From NCBI GenBank assembly GCA_963734055.1, contig CAVTFQ010000007.1:682001-746000 (forward strand): a stretch of 64,000 nt of DNA. Direction: 5' to 3'. The notes under the pieces were generated by a model that saw nothing but the letters and a program-made list of their open reading frames with translations, had not been told where the DNA came from and ran no database searches. Made by a program: the position numbers and the translations under genes. This document shows, piece by piece, positions 58,567 to 64,000 of this stretch. The DNA is from CAIWHR01 sp963734055 (lineage in GTDB: Bacteria; Pseudomonadota; Gammaproteobacteria; Burkholderiales; Casimicrobiaceae). Each line of letters begins with the position of its first letter. Within the stretch, counting starts at the first letter, position 1.

Positions 58567-59976
58567 ATGAACCTGTTCGCGCCCGCCTTGGCCTTCGTCG
58601 ACCTCGAAACGACCGGAACGGCGCCGGGCTATGACGCGATCACCGAGATCGGCATCGTCCGCGTGGTGGCGGACCCGGGTCGTGCCTCGGGGGTCGCCGT
58701 CGACGAGTGGTCGACGCTCGTCAACCCGGGCGTGCCCATTCCGCCCGCGATCCAGGCCCTCACCGGCATCACCGATGCGATGGTGCGCGATGCGCCGGCC
58801 TTCGCCGCAGTCGCCGAAGAGGTCGCCGCCCGGACCGCGGATGCCGTGTTCGTCGCGCACAACGCGCGCTTCGACTACGGCTTCCTGAAGCACGCGTTCG
58901 CGCGCCTCGGCCGGGCCTTCACCGCGCGCGTGCTCTGCACGGTCAAGCTCTCGCGCCGACTTTGTCCGGAGGCTCCGAAGCACAACCTCGACAGCGTGAT
59001 CGAGCGCCACGGCCTGCCCGTCGACGACCGCCATCGCGCGCTCGGCGACGCGCGCGTGCTGTGGGCGTTCGTCCAGGCGCTCTACCGCGAGTTCGCGCCC
59101 GAAGCGATCGCCGAAGCAGCGAAGCGGGTGCTGAGGACGCCGAGCCTTCCGCCCCAGCTCGCGCCGCACGCACTCGATGCGCTGCCCGAAACGCCGGGCG
59201 TGTACCTGTTCTACGGCCTGAACGCGCTGCCGCTGTACGTCGGCAAGAGCCGTAACTTGCGCGAGCGCGTCGGCGCGCATTTCTCGTCCGACTATCGATC
59301 GTCGACCGACGCGCGGCTTTCGGCCGAGATCCGCCGCATCGAGTTCGAGGAGACCGCCGGCGAAATCGGCGCGCTGCTGCGCGAGTCGGCCCTGGTCAAG
59401 GCGCTGATGCCGGCCCACAATCACGCGCTCAGGCGCAAGGCCGAGTCCGGTGTCCTCGAGCTCGACGCCGAGCCCGGCGTGCCCCGATTCGTTCCCGCGG
59501 CAGCGGTCGAGCCCGGCGAGCTCGCCGGCCGGTACGGTCCGTTCGCTTCGAAGCGCGCGGCTCGCGAAGCGCTGCGTTATCTCGCGCGCGAGCATCGCCT
59601 GTGCTGGTCGGCGCTCGGGCTCGAGCGGCGCGCCGGCCCCTGCTTCGCGCGGCAGGTGCGCCGCTGCGCGGGCGCGTGCGTCGGCGAAGAGACGATGGAC
59701 GCGCATCACGCGCGGCTCGCCGCGGCGCTCGCGCCGCTCGCGGTGCCGCCGTGGCCCTATCCCGGACTCGCGGCGATTCGCGAACGGGGACTCCTCAGCG
59801 AGCGCACCGACGTCCACGTGCTCCGCGACTGGTGCTGGCTCGGCACCGCGCGCGACGAGGGCGAGCTCGGGCGGATGATCGAGGCGCCGCCGCGGCCCGT
59901 GTTCGACGCCGACATCGCGAAGCTCCTTATCCGGACCTTCGCACGCGGTCGGCACGAGGTGCTGCGGCTCGAATGA
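58567..59976 (+). CDS. DnaQ-like 3'-5' exonuclease fused to GIY-YIG (UvrC/Cho-type) endonuclease
   Basis: A 469-residue two-domain nuclease. The exonuclease domain (about 1-175) has ExoI FVDLETTGTA (Asp12, Glu14), ExoII AHNARFDYGF and ExoIII HRALGDARVLW. The GIY-YIG domain (about 205-290) has PGVYLFYGLNALPLYVGKS, RERVGAHF and a Glu in LLRESALVKALMPAHN. The C-terminal part contains a CFARQVRRCAGACVG cysteine stretch as in Cho/UvrC N-terminal regions. Cho is an SOS-induced nucleotide-excision nuclease in E. coli. Here a LexA operator lies 43-56 bp upstream, pointing to SOS control. Confidence 0.9.
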   Translation: MNLFAPALAFVDLETTGTAPGYDAITEIGIVRVVADPGRASGVAVDEWSTLVNPGVPIPPAIQALTGITDAMVRDAPAFAAVAEEVAARTADAVFVAHNARFDYGFLKHAFARLGRAFTARVLCTVKLSRRLCPEAPKHNLDSVIERHGLPVDDRHRALGDARVLWAFVQALYREFAPEAIAEAAKRVLRTPSLPPQLAPHALDALPETPGVYLFYGLNALPLYVGKSRNLRERVGAHFSSDYRSSTDARLSAEIRRIEFEETAGEIGALLRESALVKALMPAHNHALRRKAESGVLELDAEPGVPRFVPAAAVEPGELAGRYGPFASKRAAREALRYLAREHRLCWSALGLERRAGPCFARQVRRCAGACVGEETMDAHHARLAAALAPLAVPPWPYPGLAAIRERGLLSERTDVHVLRDWCWLGTARDEGELGRMIEAPPRPVFDADIAKLLIRTFARGRHEVLRLE

Positions 59977-60094
59977 GCGAGCGGGGCGAAGCCAAGGCCC
60001 GAAGGGCGCGTCGGCGAGCGATTGAGCGCGGCCGACGGCACGGCGCAACGGGCAGCGCGTAACGTGCGGAGGCCGCGGTGTGAGACGACGCGGC

Positions 60095-61514
60095 TCACCG
60101 CGCCGCGTGCGCGGCGATGACGTCGGCGACGCAGGCGGTGAGCTTCTTCGCGTACGGCACGTGGAGGAATTCGTTCGGCCCGTGCGCGTTCGAGTGCGGT
60201 CCGAGCACGCCGGTGATCAGGAACTGCGCTTCGGGGAAGCGCTGGCCGAGCATCGCCATGAACGGGATCGTGCCGCCCTCGCCCATCGCTGCCGCAGGTT
60301 GTCCGTAATGCGCGCGCGATGCCCCGTCGAGCGCCTGGGCGAGCCACGGCGCGGTCGGCGGCGCGTTCCAGCCGGTCGCGCCCTGGTCGGGCTCGAACGA
60401 GACTGTCGCGCCATGCGGCGGGTCGGCCTCGAGCAGGCGCGCGAGATCGGCGGTCGCGCGCTCGCCGTCCAGGGTCGGCGGGATCCGCAGTGACAGCTTG
60501 AGCGACGTCCGCGGGCGCAGCACGTTGCCGGCGCTCGCGATCGGGGGGAGGCCGTCGGCCCCCGTCACCGAAAGCGCGGGACGCCACGTGCGGTTCAGGA
60601 CCGCCTCCGCGCGACCGCCGACCATGGGCTTCGTGCCGCCCGCGAACGGATACTTGCCGGTCACGAGCTCGCCCATGATGTCCGCCGCCGCGCGCGCCTG
60701 CTCCACGCGCTCCTCGGGAATCGGCGCGTGGAACTGCGCCGGCAGGATCTTGCCCGTCAGCGAGTCTTCCAGCCGGTCGAGGACGTTCCGCGCGATGCGG
60801 AACGACGACGGCACGATGCCGCTCGCGTCTCCGGAGTGCACGCCTTCCGTCAGCACCTCGACCGTGAGGGTGCCGGCAGCGATGCCGCGCAGCGACGTCG
60901 TCGCCCACAACCGCTCGTAGTCGCCGCAGCCGGAATCGAGGCCGACGACGAAGTCGACGCGGCCCAGGCGCGACGCAACGTGGTCGAGGTAGGCGGGCAG
61001 GTCGTAGCTCCCCGATTCCTCGCACGTTTCGATCATCCCCACGCAACGGGCGTGAGGAACGTTGCGTGCATCGAGGGCCGCCAGTGCGGCGAGCGCCGCA
61101 AACACCGCGTACCCGTCGTCGGCGCCGCCACGACCGTAGAGCTTGCCGTCCTCGAAGCGCGGCGACCAAGCGCCGTAGCCTTCGTGCCAGCCGATCATCT
61201 CCGGCTGCTTGTCGAGGTGGCCGTAGAGCAGAACGGTCGTCTCGGGCTTGCCCTTGCCCGACGCCGGCACGTCGAAATACAGGAGCGGAGTGCGCCCCTC
61301 TGAGGCGGACGACCTCGAGCTCGAGCCCCCGCACCTTCTGCTTCCGCACCCATGCTTCGGCCAGTGCGATCACGCGGTCGATGTGGCCGTTCTTCTTCCA
61401 GTCCGGATCGAAGTGCGGCGACTTCGCCGGAATCCGCACGTAGTCGGTGAGCGCGGCGACGATCTCGTCGTCCCAATGCCGGGCGATGGCGGCGGCGACG
61501 GAAGGTTCGGTCAT
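60095..61514 (-). pseudogene. M20-family metallopeptidase/dipeptidase, frameshifted
   Basis: The reading frame begins MTEPSVAAAIARHWDDEIVA at 61514 and continues to about VVRLRG (near 61297). It then needs a one-base shift to resume at RTPLLYFDVPASGKGKPE and run to the stop at 60095. The surplus base lies in CTCAGAGGGGCGC. All metal-site motifs are present in the second frame: GHLDKQPE, GRGGADDGYAVFA, ETCEESGS, GLDSGCGD and GVHSGDASGIVPSSF. The protein would be about 473 residues. A sequencing or assembly error is as likely as a real mutation; DapE is excluded by the overall layout. Confidence 0.8.
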
Positions 61515-61604
61515 GAGGTTGCGGTGCGGAGGATGGGAAGCCGCAGTGTACCCGGCGGCGGACCTTTGCTGTTGCGCACAGCATGTTGCGGTCGGCCGGC
61601 GCGA

Positions 61605-61633
61605 TTGCGTTTCGCGCTCTGCTGGACTACATT
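61605..61633 (+). promoter_or_regulatory. Candidate sigma-70 promoter of the subtilase gene
   Basis: TTGCGT (61605-61610), 17-bp spacer, TACATT (61628-61633); predicted start near 61640 and a leader of about 135 nt to the ATG at 61775. Confidence 0.4.
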
Positions 61634-61774
61634 CGCGCGTCTGGGAGCCGCGCCGCGGCAGTCTTTCCGGCGCGCGATCTACTGCGGTAGCGTTCCGGTC
61701 CCGAGCGACATGCCGGCGAGGTTTGATCCGGCCCGCGCCGGCGTCCATGCGGGTCGATCAGGGCGGATGACAAG

Positions 61775-64000
61775 ATGAAGCACATGTTGAGCCGGCTTAT
61801 CGCGCGCCTGTCGCGCCGCCTCCTCCGCCCCCTCGTTGCGGTTTCCGCGGTCCTGCCGTGGCTTTTCGCGGCGGCTATCGCCGGCGCGCAGGCGCCTGCC
61901 CCGATCGAGTTCGGACCGCAAGCCCTGGAGCAGATGCGCCAATTGCAGCTCGAGAAATCGCAACTCGCGCCGCATCAGCAGAAGATCGACTCGCGCCTTC
62001 GCCGCATGCTGGACGCGCTGAGCCCCGCGCCGAAATATCCCGGTCTCGCATCGATCAGCCACCCGCTGCCGCAGGCAGACGGCACGATCACCTTGGACAT
62101 CGACACGTTCACGGGGGGCGGCGTCAAGGCGGTCATCGAGGCGGTCGGGGCCTCCGGCGGCGCCGTGGTGTTCCCTTCCGTCGAATACAAGACCGTGCGG
62201 GCGCGCGTGCCGGTGGCAGCCATCGACGGCCTGGCACGGTTGCCGGGCGTGCGATTCGTCGCGCCGGCGCGTGAGGCGATCACGAACAAGGTCAACACGT
62301 CGCAGGGCGACGTGACCCATCGTGCGGCGGCGGAGCGCGCCTTCTTCGGCTTTGACGGTACCGGCGTGAAGGTGTGCGTGCTCTCCGACGGCGTGAGCTC
62401 GCTCGCGTCGGTCGTCGCGACCGGCGACCTGCCGCCCGGGGTCGACGTGCTGCCCGGACAGGCGGGCTCCGGCGACGAAGGCACGGCGATGCTCGAGATC
62501 GTCCACGATCTCGCCCCCGGTGCCGCACTCGGCTTCGCGACGGCCTTCATCAGCGAGGCGTCGTTTGCCGCGAACATCGTCGCGCTCAAGGACGCGGGCT
62601 GCAACATCATCGTCGACGATGTTTCCTACTTCGACGAGTCGCCCTTCCAGGAGGGCCCGGTCGTCAACGCCGTGAATACGGTCACGGCGGCGGGGGTGCT
62701 CTATTTCTCCTCGGCTGCGAACTCCGGCAACAAGGATCACAACCAGTCCGGGACGTGGGAAGGCAACTTCAGCGGCAATGGGTCGATCGCCGGGCTCCCG
62801 GCCGGAACGACCGCGCACAACTTCGGGGATGGCGGCAAGTCGATCCAGATGACCGCGAGCAGCGGCAATCCCATCACGCTGCACTGGAACGACCCGTTCG
62901 GCGCGTCGGGGAACGACTACGACCTGTACGTGATGAACAGTGCGCTGACGTCGATCCTCGATTCGTCCACCAACGTGCAGAACGGCAACGACGACCCGTT
63001 CGAGATCGTGGGCTCGATATCGTACACGTCAGGCATGCGCGTCGTCGTCGTCCAGCACACCGGCGCCGCCAACCGGACGATCAACGTCGCGACCAACCGC
63101 GGCCGCCTCGACGCGACGCTCGCGACCGCCGGCAACGTCCGCGGTCACAACGGCGGCAACACGACGGTCAGCGTTGCGGCCACGCCCGCCGCCGGCGCGT
63201 TCGGCGGTCTGCCGAATCCGACGGGTCCGTACCCGAACCCGTTCAACGCGACCAACCAAGCGGAACTGTTCACGTCCGACGGTCCGCGCCGCATGTACTT
63301 CGACTTCGCCGGCAATTTCCTGCCGGGCGCGCCGGTCGGCAACTACACGTACGCGGGCGGTGTCGTGTTCCAAAAGCCCGACCTCACCGCCGCGGACGGT
63401 GTGGCGACGGCGGCGCCCGGCTTCAACCCGTTCTACGGGACGTCGGCAGCGGCACCGCACGCCGCGGCGATCGCGGCGCTCGTCAAGCACGCCTTCCCGG
63501 GCATGACGAACACGCAGATCCGCAATGCGATGACGACGAATGCGATCGACATCGAGGCGGCCGGCTGGGATCGCGTCACCGGCACGGGCATCGCGATGGC
63601 GTACGAGACGCTGCAGGCGCTGGGCGCGGCGCCTTCCGCGGTCCTCTCGCTCGGGACTGTCACGCCCACGCAAGTCGCGGGCAACGGCGACGCGTTCGTC
63701 GATCCCGGCGAGGACTGGAAATTCGACGTCACGCTCAACAACACGGGAGCCGCCGCGGCGTACGGCATCGTCGCCACGCTCGTGAGCAACACGCCGGGCG
63801 TCGTCGTCACGTCCGGGCCGATCAGCTATCCGAACATCGGCGCCTCCGGCAGCGCCGCCAATCCCGGCGCCACGCCGTTCCGCTTCAGCGTGACGAACGC
63901 CGCCTGCGGCACCCAGGCGAGCTTCACGCTGACGGTCGGCTACGGCGGCGGCAGCGGGACCCCGCTGACGGCGACGATACCGCTCGCCATCGGCGGACTC
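61775..64000 (+). CDS. Secreted S8 subtilase-like serine peptidase with Glu in the His position (3' end outside window)
   Basis: 742 residues are visible and the frame is open at the edge. The signal peptide (about 1-38) ends AIAGAQA. A prodomain-like region follows (about 45-190). The catalytic domain has Asp205 in VKVCVLSDGVSS, GSGDEGTAMLEIVHDLAPGA where subtilisins have HGT (Glu235 in the His place), DDVSYF (Asp282 near the usual oxyanion Asn) and Ser557 in FYGTSAAAPHAAAIAALV. A Ser-Glu-Asp set recalls sedolisins. After about residue 615 a beta-sandwich/CARDB-like domain begins (VAGNGDAFVDPGEDWKFDVT). It probably acts outside the cell. Confidence 0.85.
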   Translation, partial: MKHMLSRLIARLSRRLLRPLVAVSAVLPWLFAAAIAGAQAPAPIEFGPQALEQMRQLQLEKSQLAPHQQKIDSRLRRMLDALSPAPKYPGLASISHPLPQADGTITLDIDTFTGGGVKAVIEAVGASGGAVVFPSVEYKTVRARVPVAAIDGLARLPGVRFVAPAREAITNKVNTSQGDVTHRAAAERAFFGFDGTGVKVCVLSDGVSSLASVVATGDLPPGVDVLPGQAGSGDEGTAMLEIVHDLAPGAALGFATAFISEASFAANIVALKDAGCNIIVDDVSYFDESPFQEGPVVNAVNTVTAAGVLYFSSAANSGNKDHNQSGTWEGNFSGNGSIAGLPAGTTAHNFGDGGKSIQMTASSGNPITLHWNDPFGASGNDYDLYVMNSALTSILDSSTNVQNGNDDPFEIVGSISYTSGMRVVVVQHTGAANRTINVATNRGRLDATLATAGNVRGHNGGNTTVSVAATPAAGAFGGLPNPTGPYPNPFNATNQAELFTSDGPRRMYFDFAGNFLPGAPVGNYTYAGGVVFQKPDLTAADGVATAAPGFNPFYGTSAAAPHAAAIAALVKHAFPGMTNTQIRNAMTTNAIDIEAAGWDRVTGTGIAMAYETLQALGAAPSAVLSLGTVTPTQVAGNGDAFVDPGEDWKFDVTLNNTGAAAAYGIVATLVSNTPGVVVTSGPISYPNIGASGSAANPGATPFRFSVTNAACGTQASFTLTVGYGGGSGTPLTATIPLAIGGL

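Noticed and set aside
60095..61270. dapE (succinyldiaminopimelate desuccinylase)
   Set aside because: The M20 motifs and layout (GHLDKQPE, ETCEESGS, long insert region) fit M20 dipeptidases rather than DapE, despite dapC/dapD in the window.
1..64000. CRISPR arrays, rRNA, tRNA and complete insertion sequences
   Set aside because: No regular spaced repeats, no cloverleaf-like conserved tRNA segments, no rRNA stretches and no transposase motifs were noticed on reading.

Overview
The window is a high-GC (roughly 70%) chromosomal segment of a betaproteobacterium. The main evidence is the housekeeping order gph-ubiG-mtaD-ompA / gyrA-pheA-hisC-tyrA-aroA-cmk-rpsA-ihfB-lapA-lapB-pyrF, together with dapC/dapD next to map-glnD, ribF-ileS-lspA-ispH and the DUF934/sulfite-reductase pair. 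The lexA operators are of the non-canonical GAACGaaCGTTC type known from the Nitrosomonadales/Gallionella/Sideroxydans side of the Betaproteobacteria. No rRNA, tRNA, CRISPR array or intact insertion sequence was seen.

Region 1 (1-6433, minus strand): dapC, a LytS/AlgZ-type histidine kinase with its LytTR regulator, dapD, map and the 5' half of glnD. These link lysine/peptidoglycan precursor synthesis, N-terminal methionine removal and nitrogen signalling, with a two-component system between the two dap genes. Region 2 (6434-10952): an orphan GspC-like protein, then gph, ubiG and a TRZ/ATZ-family deaminase as an overlapping operon, then ompA with its own promoter and terminator. Region 3 (11235-27439, plus strand): gyrA, the aromatic amino-acid block pheA-hisC-tyrA-aroA (serC is absent from its usual place), a palindromic mobile-like element, cmk-rpsA-ihfB-lapAB, pyrF, ugd, a heptose-phosphate kinase and radA.

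Region 4 (27574-39681) is more accessory. It has a two-subunit Tat-exported molybdenum hydroxylase, a DUF5996 protein coupled to a membrane protein, a small membrane protein behind a near-consensus sigma-54 promoter, a sirohydrochlorin-chelatase-like gene, a sulfite reductase with a large internal deletion, DUF934, a Nudix hydrolase, a second palindromic element, two lipoproteins (one DUF1254/DUF1214), an alpha/beta hydrolase and a PilZ-like protein. Region 5 (39712-51467): DUF2069, ispH-lspA-ileS-ribF and an AddA/AddB-like recombination pair.

Region 6 (51632-64000): small DUF1330, Cys-rich and HPD-less J-domain proteins, an aldo/keto reductase divergent from a molybdopterin oxidoreductase, a third palindromic element plus REP-like repeats, a patatin-like hydrolase, lexA divergent from a DnaQ-exonuclease/GIY-YIG fusion with LexA operators between them, a frameshifted M20 peptidase, and the start of a secreted subtilase whose catalytic His position appears to be Glu.

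The most notable signals are: (i) three unrelated-in-sequence but architecturally identical palindromic elements with 19-28 bp terminal inverted repeats and TA flanks, whose ends supply or abut stop codons of neighbouring genes; (ii) the lexA / nuclease-fusion SOS locus with two operators and an apparently leaderless lexA; (iii) the sigma-54 promoter with an upstream palindrome before a tiny membrane protein; (iv) the Glu-for-His subtilase; (v) the gutted sulfite reductase.
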